A stretch of 64,000 nt of DNA, taken from NCBI RefSeq assembly GCF_004193775.1, contig NC_041009.1, positions 46,121,534 through 46,185,533 of the forward strand, written 5' to 3'. The first letter of the stretch is position 1. Every line of letters begins with the position of its first letter. The stretch comes from Glycine soja (taxonomy: Eukaryota > Streptophyta > Magnoliopsida > Fabales > Fabaceae). Made by a program: the position numbers and the translations under genes. This document shows positions 24,706 to 35,219 of this stretch, piece after piece. The notes beneath the pieces are model-generated. The model was given only the letters and a program-made list of their open reading frames with translations, did no database searches and was not told where the DNA came from.

Positions 24706-27700
24706 ATGGCAAGCTACCTGTGGAGAAAATATGCAGATTATTTGTACACAAAGTGGGAAAAAACCTTTCTTTGGGACATGGTGGAACCTTACAGAAGGCC
24801 CAAATCCTTTACTCCATTGGTCACTATTTACATGGCTGCTTTCTACTCTGGAGTCATTGGTGCTGCCATCACTGAGCAACTCTACAAGGTTCTTTTATTA
24901 TTAATTAATTAATTATTTTTTTTCTATTTTAATTCTGTGCTTATTCTTCAATCTGTATAGTGTTTTTGTTTCTCCTATCCCTTCCACTTATTGGATATCA
25001 GTAGTTTCAAACAAATAGTTGTGTGAGTGGGTTTTTTTATTTGTATTTTGTGGTGGGATTGGAAGGAGAAAAATGGTGAAACTTTGTTGTGTGTGCCTAG
25101 TGGTAGTTGTTGTTTGGGGACTCTATTGGACATTGACTCCAATCGCAATGACTTTTTTATTAGCAGTGTGATGTGGTTGTTTAAACAATGTTGATCCTTA
25201 GAGAAATATCACCATTTGTGGGTTGTGTTTGTTGGATGAAGGAATGATTAATCTTAGACATTTAGAACATTTTGATTATGAATCACTGGTGGCCACTCGA
25301 TGGGGTTTTCTTGTGATATGATTCTTTCTCTTGAGTTCAAGCGTCAAAGAAATTTGAATATAGAAGAATTTGGGTGCTAGAAATGATGATTTTATTTGCT
25401 ATTTTTCAATTGCTTGCACCTAATCATGACAATTAAGAATACATGCTTCAATATCTATTTTTAGAGCTTATTAGCCATAATTTAGAATTCCTACCCTTAC
25501 AAATGTTATATGTGTAGGAGTTATAGGCTGTTACATATTTATGGGGAATAGTTAGCTACAAGTTTCTTATATTTTTAAGAATGTTGGTGTCAATGAAATG
25601 GTGAGTTTTTAGTTTTTCAACAACGATTTCAAGGCCAAACATGGTTTTTTCACTTACTTTCTTCTGATCATGAGTTTGATCCCCCTGCCCCCCCAACCCA
25701 AATCCTTGCTCTTTATTTCCCAAGAAAATGGATTTTCAGTTTTTACCACTTTCAATTTTGGGTTTTGATTGGGCATTGGGATTGTTGGCCTTTTGGATGC
25801 TTTCAATTGAGTACAAGTCACAATTTTCAAACTAGTGTGTAAAGATTGTGTTACTTGGGCTCCTGATTTTTGGTTTTCTTTATCTATACCACTCTTTCCT
25901 TACAAGATCCTGGAGGACTCAACCAACTGTCAATACCTCCCTTTATTCCCAATTTGAAAATTTAATGTTGGGATTGGCATTGCATTTTGTTTAGTTTTTG
26001 CTTATATGAAAGAGTTCAGTGAAAGATTGGGGATTTGGTTATATAGCTTCTGTTTGTGTTCTGTTGTTCAAGTGTTTTAATTTTTTATTTGACTAGCTGC
26101 TGCTGTAGATTTTGATGGCCTAAAACAATTATATTACTTATATGACCTATTATACATTTGCATTAGTTCTTCACGTGTTTTGTTAGTCTCTAGGTTCTAA
26201 AACTGCAGTGTGTTAGGTATATTTTAGCAAATAGTTTCTGAACGTGCTTGTTAATAAATTCATTCTGCCATTTCAATTTTGAGCCTTCTCTTCTTGCTGT
26301 TAGTTGGATACAGCCTTATGGTGTGATCTGTTCTATTGTATGCCTGCAATTCAGCTTTCAAAAGCTAATCTTATTTATCTTTCTTTTTATAATTAGTTAA
26401 AATTTATTGAAAAATTACAAAATTGGGAGAGAGAATTATTAAATGTGATGTGGTACCCACAAAAATGTCATTTTCAATAAATTTCAACCAACAAGAGCAT
26501 GTCTTTAAAAGAATGTGTCAGAGAGCGTGTTCCTAGCATTTCTCTTTCCAAATATTACCAGGACAGAAGAAATTCAGCTTGGGCCCTAGAAAGCCCTACA
26601 GCTTTACACAATTTAGAAGGGGCACAAGTGAGTGGAGGGTAAGTTACTTAAAGAGAAAGAAGATATATATCTGATATAAAGAGAATTGTGCGAGAGGTAG
26701 AGGTCGCATTCTTTTTATCAGTTTCTTGGCTTAGAGATTGGCCTATTAATTATCCTTGGCTGGGGGCAGTTATTGTTAATTATAAAAGTGGCTGTTGATC
26801 ATATCATTCCAGTTCTCTGCTGTATTATTTGCAATTATATACTAGCATAGACAATCTAAACAGCAAGAATCACATATGTAGAGGAAACAACTTATTTGGT
26901 TTAAACTTTATCTAATACTCTGTTTGATTCCATTGATAATTAATAGGAGTTTGATTGTTTTTATTAAATAAATACAAATAATTACATTTATTCTCTGGGA
27001 AGCTGCTTGCTGCTTTTGGTGGTTTGGGTAAACAGTGTTCACTTTTTTTACATTCTGTATAATACCAGCTGAAACATTTTTCTATAAAGCCCTGAACATA
27101 GAATGGCGAATTTTACCAGTTCAATAATTTGATAGCGAAGCTTTGTTTTATTAATAATCCATCTATGTGGTGGGATCAGACATTTTGGGACACATGCAAG
27201 AGTGGTATTCACCCCAAGCTTGTCTTCTCACCCTTTTGATGAAGTCAGTAACTTCTCTTTATGCCCTTGTGCCACAACCATCTAACCATTAAAACGAATA
27301 TTCATGAAAATCCAATCCCTGGACCCAAATCACCTTTCTTAATAGGAACTTGCAAAATAGCTGCCAATTAACAAGATGATCCCTCCTTGAATCACTTGAT
27401 TTCTGATTGCCAATTTGCATAGTGCAATAATTGTGATTGCTGATTTTGGTTGAAAAACACTTGTAATCATTTTGGTGTGAGATTTTCCATATTTTCTGCT
27501 GCATGTTAAAAAGATCCAGGAGTACATACTATTAGCTTTAAATATATGGGTCTTGCTAAGCAATGCCCGGACACTCGTTAAAGAATTGAAAGAGGAAAGG
27601 TTTTATTATAAATCATATTGGAAGTGCATTTAAAAATCATAAGGGAGCATATTTTTACGCATCATGTTAAAAACTTTTCCTTTTTTATTTCCCTAACCAG

Positions 27701-27890
27701 TACTCTCAGGGTACTGATTATTTAGCTAAATATATTAGAAGAATCCATTTTTTGAAAACTAACCAATATTGAAATATGACAGGAAAAGTACTGGGAAGAG
27801 CACCCTGGGAAAGCAGTGCCTCTCATGAGACCAAAGTTTTATGGGGGTCCTTGGAGGGTCATGGGCGGTAATGAACCCCCATCCGAATGA
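24706..27890 (+). CDS. Small plant-conserved one-helix membrane protein, probably mitochondrial (96 aa)
   Basis: Exon 1 is 24706-24888 and exon 2 is 27783-27890, with GT-AG borders in phase 0, giving 96 aa. The start ATG follows a likely leader exon: a donor (TCT then GTAAGTTCAG) at 23938 and an acceptor at 24660. The protein opens MASYLWRKYADYLYTKWEK, has Arg/Lys-rich DMVEPYRRPKSFTP, one membrane helix at about residues 38-56 (VTIYMAAFYSGVIGAAI), then a soluble tail EKYWEEHPGKAVPLMRPKFY. It resembles small plant proteins that I recall being reported in mitochondrial complex I preparations (At1g67785-like), but I cannot confirm this. The 2.9-kb intron holds a MITE at 26388. Gene structure is secure, function is not. 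Confidence 0.8.
26388..26545. repeat. MITE copy B (same family as 13545)
   Basis: Begins AATTAGTTAAAATTTATTGA and mirrors itself in CAATAAATTTCAACCAACAA, with a middle GTGATGTGGTACCCACAAAA. Order and spacing match the copy at 13545. Lies in the intron of the 96-aa protein gene. Confidence 0.5.
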
Positions 27891-28802
27891 AAAGCTCTGG
27901 AGGCAGCATTTTTCATACTTAATTCCAATTCACTTCATGTTTTATTATTATTTGATTACTGTCTGTTTGGTGTCAACAAAATTTTACTGCCACACATATT
28001 ATATCAGAGTGTGGTCTTTTTTGTAATTGTGTTATTAATATCACTTGTTGATTGGCTATTAATATAAGCAGAACATGGTAATTAGGTACTATGTTTTGGT
28101 TTATGCCTTTATGGAATTATTGGTGATCCACTTCAAACCTCTCGATGTACATGAACTTTATTTTTGTTAATCTTGTATTACTTTGCTTCTTGACAAGGAC
28201 TGACATTTTTTCTTCAAGAGCTGGAGCAGGACATCAATGTGAATTATCGCCAATCAAATTATTCTGTTTGACTATCTTGTATCAACGTGTCTTGATTTGA
28301 CCTACTTATTGTAAAATTGTCCAAAGTGATGTTATCATCAATTCAGTTAAGATATAAAAATATAAACAAAAGTTCATTCATGTTAAGTGAAGAATAAAAA
28401 TAGAAGAATGGAAGAGAATTGAGAAGAAATATTTAAATTAAAGTAAAGAAAAAAAAATAAGACTCATATTATTTTTTGAAAATTTCTTTTTGAATTGTAA
28501 TTTCTTCTCTTCAACCAAACCACCGCTTAAACTTGTACCATAAAAAAACCACCCCTTAAACTCCTTGTTATGACTGTGCTCAAATTATTGTAGAGGAATG
28601 GTTGAAGGTTTGGGTTACCTACTTACCTTCTCCAATCAAAAAACGACTGCAGTCACTTTGAAAAGCAAACAATTAAATAAAGAAACAAAACCCACTTCAC
28701 GTGTGTGGTGTGTGAAAATAGAAATAAGAGAAATGGTTTTCAAGTGACTTGTTCTGTTTTGCCAGAGAGAGTCTATAATTAATTAAAAACTCGTGAATGT
28801 GA
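27891..28802. other. 3' UTR and AT-rich spacer
   Basis: Holds the 3' UTR of the upstream gene, then AT-rich spacer up to the transporter relic. No further gene seen. Confidence 0.55.
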
Positions 28803-30095
28803 GAGGCATAATAAGCATAGCATTGATTGCAATTTGCAATGGAACCGCCACTTTGCTTCCCCTCTTCGGAGCTTTCATTGCTGACTCTTACCTTGGCCGC
28901 TACTGAACCATAATTATAGCCTCCTCCATCTATATTTTCGTTAAGTTTCTTTAATTTTTTTCTCTTTTTTTTTTCAGTTGATTGAAGAGAATGAATGAGT
29001 TATTGTAAACCTCTTCTGAAACGGTGGTCACTCTGTGTTTTTCTTTGTTTGTATGGCATGGCAGGGACTAGGGTTGTTGACATTGTCAGCTATGCTTCCA
29101 TTATCTCTGACAAATGGGTTGCAATTGCAAGTAATGTTGTTCTTTGTCTCACTTTATCTGATGGCCATAGGACAAGGAGGGCATAAGCCCTGTGTTCAGG
29201 CTTTCGGAGCCGATCAATTCGATCAACAGCATCCAAAGGAGAACAAAGATAGAAAAGCTCTTTCTTTATTTGGTGGTATTTTACCATGTGTGCAGCAAGT
29301 ATGACAAGTCTTTGGATCTTGAACTATATACAGGACAACATCAGTTGGGTTCTAGGATTTGGAATCCCTTGTGTTGCCATGATCATTGCATTGCTTATCT
29401 TCATGCTCGGATCCACCACCTACAGGTTTAACATCCAGGGAAGTCCTGACAAGAGCCATTTTCTCCGAATTGGTCGTGTATTCATTGCAGCTATAAGAAA
29501 TCGCTCGAGTAGCCTAGAGCAAAGTTCTGGACAATTCAAGTAAGAAACGGCTTTGAAATTTCCCAACTCTTCTTTTCCCCGTTTTGTTAATAATATTGAT
29601 TTTATCTCGAAAATAGCTTCTTTCTTTGGATTTGAAACATTCCAACATTAAGTAGAACGACTTGTGTCATGTGAGCATATTGTTTTTTTTTAGCAAATAT
29701 TAATTGTTAATTTTGTTAGAGTGTTAATGTTTGAGAGATTTAAACTGATCTCTTTCTATGATTAAGTCAGCGCAATTGTTGAGGCATTACAATGCTGCAA
29801 TTGTTGAGGCAAAGATTGAAGACAGCGCAAGAGTATGGTCTAGTTGATAAACCAAATGCAACCATTCCAATGAGTGTGTGGTGGTTGGTTCCCCAATATT
29901 TATTTTTCGGAATTTCGAATGTTTTTACTATGGTTGGTCTCCAGGAATTATTCTATGATTAAGTCCCGAATGAGCTCAGAAGCATGGGTCTTGCTCTCTA
30001 TCATAGTGGTGGGGAGCTTTCAGCTTTCTAATTTCAGTGATACTTTTACTGGCTACTTGCTGGACTCAGTGTCATGGGATTGGATCTTACATTTA
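28803..30095 (+). pseudogene. NPF (NRT1/PTR family) transporter pseudogene, NPF5-like
   Basis: Pieces appear in gene order: ATLLPLFGAFIADSYLGRY (28850, then a TGA); after an acceptor at 29064, GLGLLTLSAMLPL and IGQGGHKPCVQAFGADQFD; a frameshift near 29275; WYFTMCAASMTSLWILNYIQ to GSTTYRFNIQGSP; then, after a gap that drops the middle of the transporter, LKTAQEYGLVDKPNATIP, WWLVPQYLFFGISNVFTMVG and, past a TAA at 29956, VPNELRSMGLALY. Family members are 12-helix proton-coupled nitrate or peptide transporters. Missing central helices, frameshifts and stops make this copy non-functional. Confidence 0.88.
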
Positions 30096-30893
30096 TAAGC
30101 TTTAGGACTCTCATTCATATATATACTGTTAAATTCTTTTAGACACTTGTATAAGATAAACTTCAATAAATTTGTATCGAATAGTAGAATAATTAAACAA
30201 GTTTTTTAAGACACAACCTTTTTGAGAAAACAAATTTTGAGAAAACAGATTTTTATTTAAGATCCATGATCCGACCTTTATGACTAAACAAAACTTGACC
30301 CTGACTTTTCTCCTTTCACCCCTAAACACTTGACTTTCTTTTCCCTTCCATTCTCGCCTTCAAATCCAAATGATTATCTTGTCACCCATTATTTTCTCCA
30401 TTCTTGTCACCCCAGCTCTTGTTTCTAGAGTTGATTGAAGACATTTAACTTCATTCTTTTTTGTGTGATAGGTAAGAACAAATTTAACTCGTTTAAGATC
30501 TATGTTACAGACTGCATGCTATACATTGTTCAAGAAAATTAAACAAGGAAATAATAGTGAGTCTTGAAGCAAATTGAAAAATGCTGGTCTAACAGGGATT
30601 CTATTGCAATTGAAACACACGAAAATGAGACCTCTAAGTTCTAATGGAATTGAAAGTCAAAAACAAAAAGGTGGATTTCATGTTATATTGATTTCTTAAT
30701 ATTGGACGTCTCCCTTAATATACAAAGGAAAGACATGACATGCTATATTGATCTTTAACACTTGCGTCATTATCAACATATAATAGAAAAATCATTTATA
30801 TCCAAGTAGCGCTTTATTTTACAAATATAAGAGAAAAAAACTACATATTTTATAATTTTTTTTGGTATAAAGCAGTGATTTTAAATCTCATTT
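30096..30893. other. AT-rich spacer
   Basis: Between the transporter relic and the snoRNA host gene. No ORF or repeat that I can support. Confidence 0.55.
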
Positions 30894-31457
30894 TTACAAG
30901 CACAAACGATGAAACGAAACTTTATCAACCTCAGAACAATGTTCAACTAGGATAAAAATTAAAGGAAGATGTTCTTTCTCTCTAAGTTTTTCAGCAGCAA
31001 ATTCATCTCGGAGAATCGATGAATTTCCTATTGAATAAAAACGAATATGAATAAAACTCAAAATCCATTTAACAACCAAAAGACAAATTCTAAACAACAA
31101 TGTTCTTGATTATAAAAAATAAAAATAATACTACGGTGAAGGAGGGGTTAATCAAAAAGTACATTTGTCCCCAATTTCATTCCACCATTTATGAAGAACG
31201 AAAATTCACAAATAACTTGGAGACAGAGAGAAAGGGTGCTCAGAAATAATATTGAATGGATGAGAAAAGTTATCCTCATGAAAGAATCAGATTAACGAGA
31301 TTATTTGATCTCATCATCATAGCACCTTCTCCCTCTTATTAGTTTAAATTCAACAATGAAAATGAACAAAGACGCTATATACACTGAAAAACGAAAGACA
31401 ATAGAGAAACAAACACAAATTACTTTCTTGTGTTTCGCCTCCGTTAGGCGTCACCAT
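30894..31457 (-). CDS. Micro-gene of unknown function, host of an intronic snoRNA (55 aa)
   Basis: Exon 1 is 31457-31424 (11 codons plus one base) and exon 2 is 31027-30894, joined by a GT-AG intron with matching phase to a 55-aa product. It starts MVTPNGGETQE and continues NSSILRDEFAAEKLREKE, a charged helix-like stretch, then a hydrophobic LPLIFILVEH. I do not recognise it. Support comes from a TATA box 44 bp upstream, a telo-box just before the ATG, coherent splice phase, and a C/D snoRNA in the intron. It may be a genuine short protein, a truncated copy of a longer one, or a non-coding snoRNA host whose ORF is incidental. Confidence 0.45.
31235..31326 (-). ncRNA. C/D-box snoRNA (putative 25S rRNA 2'-O-methylation guide)
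   Basis: The 92-nt minus-strand sequence has a perfect 6-bp terminal stem (GGTGCT at 31326-31321 with AGCACC at 31240-31235), box C ATGATGA (31320-31314), box D' CTGA (31290-31287), box C' ATGAGGA and box D CTGA (31243-31240, sharing its last A with the stem). The 12 nt before D' (AATCTCGTTAAT) complement ATTAACGAGATT, a conserved 25S rRNA segment as I remember it. The D+5 rule would methylate the second A of TTAAC. A further ATCCATTCA in the same RNA complements the adjacent rRNA TGAATGGAT, which could add extra pairing. It lies about 210 nt from the acceptor of the host intron. Confidence 0.85.
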
Positions 31458-31459
31458 TT

Positions 31460-31508
31460 TTAGGGTTTTGGGATTTTCACTTGCTTCCTTTACTCTGCCG
31501 TATTTATA
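31460..31508 (-). promoter_or_regulatory. TATA box and telo-box of the snoRNA host gene
   Basis: TATAAATA is at 31508-31501 and the telo-box AAACCCTAA at 31468-31460, directly before the ATG at 31457. Telo-boxes are typical of plant ribosomal-protein and snoRNA promoters or leaders, which fits the intronic snoRNA. Confidence 0.65.
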
Positions 31509-31559
31509 GCCACACCCATCTCTTAAACGCTCCACCGTTTTGGGTTTGTTCAGTAGAGC

Positions 31560-32135
31560 CTATGTTAAGAACACACTCACGACGTCGTTTTGTTTGTAGC
31601 TGTAAAATACAATGTCGCTTTTTGGTGCCATCTGTCGTATAGATAGGTATGTAATTAAATGAGTTATTCATAAACTATAAATACTTTGTTTTAATTAAAT
31701 GGGTTATTTTCATAAACTACAAATCAAAATAATTTTTTTAATTAATAAATTACTTTAGAGCTTAATTTTGAAACACTCTTAGATGTCTCATTCAAATTTA
31801 TTTTTTTTGCAAAATTTTAAATAGTTTTAACGATTTTTATATATTAAGATAAAATTTAATAATTAATTTAATTTAGGCTCAATGAATATAAAATTAGGTA
31901 GTTTTCTATAATTCATTTAAAAATAAATTTAACCAAATAAACTATAAAATAAATATAATCATACTAATGATCTACTAATGTTATAAAAAATAAATCATTT
32001 GGTCACTGAGTTGGTTGAATGCATGAATCAATATATAATTTTATATTAAAATTTAATTAAACTCTTAGTCTCTAAATTATTTTAAATTTTAACTTTTAGT
32101 CTTTTAAACAAAATTTTGATTGAGAAAGGCCTCTA
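31560..32135. other. AT-rich spacer
   Basis: Upstream flank of the snoRNA host gene. No gene seen. Confidence 0.55.
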
Positions 32136-32458
32136 AGTATGGCAATGAAATTTGAATCTGTGGGACCCGTCCTGATTTTGACGAGGAAAATCCGAATTGA
32201 TCGAAGTCGGGGTCGGGTTTGGATTTTTCCTGATAATCAAAGTTGGATTTAAGTCAAGATGAGATTATTAATACCCGACCTGAACTCGCTCCCAAATCCA
32301 CCATGCTAATAATGAATTTATAAAAATATTATTACATATATATAACACACTAAAACATAAAACTATTAGATTGGATTTTACGTTAGTGTTTAATTGGATT
32401 ATACGTTGTCATGTAAGGTAAGCAAAACCTTACCCCAATCCATCCCGGTTACCATGTT
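32136..32458. repeat. Possible small transposon with TATGGCAA ends
   Basis: Starts TATGGCAATGAAATTTGAAT and ends, reverse-complemented, CATGGTAACCGGGATGG. The inside has GTCGGGGTCGGG and facing ACCCGACC and TACCCCAATCC blocks, resembling degraded GGGTCGGG-type plant MITEs. Confidence 0.3.
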
Positions 32459-33046
32459 TATGTTAAATTTTCATTTTGTTATATGTTTTATTCTTCCTTT
32501 GTTGGATAACACCTGAAGATACATTGACTTCTCAGATTATCATGTATTATTTTTTAATTATTTAATTTTACTCTTTCGCTTGCCGTTAACAATTGATGTT
32601 AAATGTTTTCCTCTCCTAAATCATTTTTTATTAAATGAATGTTAAATGTTTTTCTTCTGACGTGCTTAATGTTTGATGAAATATCCATAAGACTTTTAAA
32701 TTGAAAATACAATAATTCTTTTTGCCGTGATATTCTCTATAGTTTCTTGAAATTACACACAAATTTCATGTTTTTTTAATATTTATTACAACCTTTTTTA
32801 TAGAGATACATAGTGTAATATATTTTAAATCATCAATGGAGGTTAATGTAATGTATAAGGATATCAATGTGATAATTTTTAAACAATTAAAGAGACGTGT
32901 AGGGGTAGAAAAAAGAGAAATTTCATGAAATCTGGTGAAGTATCAGTTAGTCCAAAAAGTAATACATAATATGTTAAAAAAAAATAACATTGTTATTTCT
33001 ACACAAAATCCTTTGAAATGGTTTTCTGAGGTATAGCTCCAAAAAC

Positions 33047-33883
33047 CTACACTTCTTTTTTGCCTGTTAGAAACCATCTATACCATCTAGCAGACTGTTT
33101 TTCTACACGATTGAGATTATTATCAAAATCAATATAGATAAGCCCCCATTTGTCAGAAAAGCCCTGGTGAAATTCAAAGGAATCAAACGCTGACCATACG
33201 AAGTATCCTTGGACATTCACATATCTTAATAATAGTTACACATGTATTATGCATAATTAATAATTAAGCATAATAGTTACCCATGGGGTGAAGTATATGC
33301 AAAACAAAACAAAAAAATGAACGTGCGTGGCATGTAAATTACTAACATGTATCATGCATAATTAATAATTAAGCACTTTTTTGTATGTAATAGTTTTCAT
33401 TTATGCATAACATGTGTTACACATCTTATGGTGCTACTACCACAATGTATGTAACACGTGTCAAGAATAGTGTTAAATAAGTAATTGATTTTCATTATTA
33501 TTTTTTGATAAGTTATTTTAAATCCTATACATAGTTTGTCATGTTTGGACCACTTTGTAAAAATATTTTTACGTCCACAGTTATTCAAAATTAAGCAGCA
33601 AATATTTTGAAACAAACTCGAGATAACCTACTTTGAAATGTTCTTTACAATGCTTCACTACCGTAGCATGGCTAAGGATGAAGTTATGCATCACATTAGT
33701 GTATCCTTCTCTGCATTCTTTGGTAATTTGGCATGGTTCAGCGGTAGGATTGTCAAAAAGCCGTGCTTGTAATTATACATTGCAGTGATTTCTGCCTCGT
33801 TGACTGTAGTCCAATGCTTAACACTCGATCTCCGTAAGTGTTGAATAGAAGATCACTATGATCCTTGAAATGATTTCTGAATT
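33047..33883 (-). pseudogene. Glycosyl hydrolase family 1 (beta-glucosidase) pseudogene
   Basis: Two exon-like pieces. The upstream piece (about 33883-33625) gives DHSDLLFNTYGDRVKHWTTV then NE, containing the family acid/base region (TVNE), and later ECREGYTNVMHNFILSHATV after frameshifts. The downstream piece (33215-33047) encodes GYFVWSAFDSFEFHQGFSDK, WGLIYIDFDN and SARWYRWFL, the usual GH1 C-terminal exon, then a TAG. The nucleophile exon (I/V-TENG) is missing between them. GH1 enzymes release glucose from plant glucosides; this copy cannot. Confidence 0.85.
33238..33378. repeat. Direct repeat inside the GH1 relic
   Basis: ATGCATAATTAATAATTAAG occurs at about 33249 and again at about 33355, each preceded by ACATGTATtATG or ACATGTATcATG. 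A local duplication in the former intron. Confidence 0.6.
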
Positions 33884-34971
33884 TGATTGTTAAAAAAAAA
33901 AAAGCACATTGAGAATAATGTAAATACGTATAATTAATTTTGATTTATCTAACTTTTCAGGTAAAATATATTTCATAAAATATCTAAATGAGATAATATA
34001 ATATTAATGATTCCTTACACGATAGAGCGATTCAGAAAGCCACCCAATTCTAGGAGGGGGAGCAATATTAACGTACATTTAATTTAAAAATAATAATATT
34101 TTCCTTTCACTGTTTTTACCCTTAAAGGGGTAAATTATACGTGAAAAATTAAAAATCGTACATTTATAAGCAAATATTAACGAGGGTTGTCTACTTTTTT
34201 TAACTGCAAACAACAAATATTATTAATAAGAACCACAAGAGTACAAGGTGTACCCTTGGATCAAGAGCATACATGGAAGAAAAATGTTCAATGCACACAC
34301 ACCACATATCTACCCAAACTCAGAGAAATTACATTCGACAATATCGCAAACATGCCAAAAAACCTTGTTCCATATATGATCCCACATTATGCATTCCTCC
34401 TTCATGTATCTTGGACGTTTTACCTCATAAACACCAATCATTTATTTGCACCAACCTCAACCACATCATTCAATTTATGATTGAAACTGACATATTATAC
34501 ATTTCTCTTGTATCTAATTTTCTACGTATTGTTATACTCTTTGCTCTCGTATCCACAACAATAGCTCTTGGACATATCAATTCGTACTGTTGCCTTCATG
34601 CACTCCTGTAACAATGCCTTTACATCATTACCTCCAATACCCATTCACCCTTTTACGCCCAACACCCTTGTTATCACCCACTAAAACCCCTATCATCTTT
34701 TAACACATCCTCGTTAAGTTATGTTTCCTAAGCAAGTCATAGGGTCTATGAACCAAGAACAATTGGATAATCAATCCCTCCCTTTATCCACAACAATAGC
34801 TCTTTGGACTTTATTTTGATTATAAAATATTGTGTTTCTATGCATGCTATTTATATTATTTGGATTTAAAACGTTATTCTCACTTGCTTTCTTTCTTCTT
34901 CTTTTTTTTATCATATCGATTAAATAATTAAGTTCTCTATCTTTTTCATGTTTTTGTTCTAATAAAAAATA
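33884..34971. other. AT-rich spacer
   Basis: No ORF that resembles a known family; open frames here have no splice or homology support. Confidence 0.5.
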
Positions 34972-35219
34972 ATGTAATAGACACCCTCCACCGGACAGCA
35001 AAACAAAACAAAGAAAAAAAATATACAGAATTACATAAATTCTGGAAGAGGTGACCTTCATTTTCCCTCAACTAGGAATGAAAGATGCAGAATTTATGTA
35101 ATAGACACCCTCCACCCACCCGCAAACAAAACAAAGAAAAAAAAAATACAGAATTACATAAATTCTGGAAGAGGTGACCTTCATTTTCCCTCAACTAGAA
35201 CTAAAAGATGCAGAATTTC
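34972..35219. repeat. Tandem duplication of a 124-bp unit
   Basis: Unit 1 begins ATGTAATAGACACCCTCCAC at 34972 and unit 2 the same way at 35096. Both run through AGAATTACATAAATTCTGGA and GGTGACCTTCATTTTCCCTC to GATGCAGAATTT with only a handful of differences, so the duplication is recent. Confidence 0.9.

Noticed and set aside
27339..27563. Membrane-like open frame in the intron of the 96-aa protein gene (minus strand)
   Set aside because: No start context, splice partners or recognisable family.
30960..31027. Second snoRNA next to the first
   Set aside because: GAGATGAA lacks a proper box C; the stretch fits better as exon 2 of the host gene.
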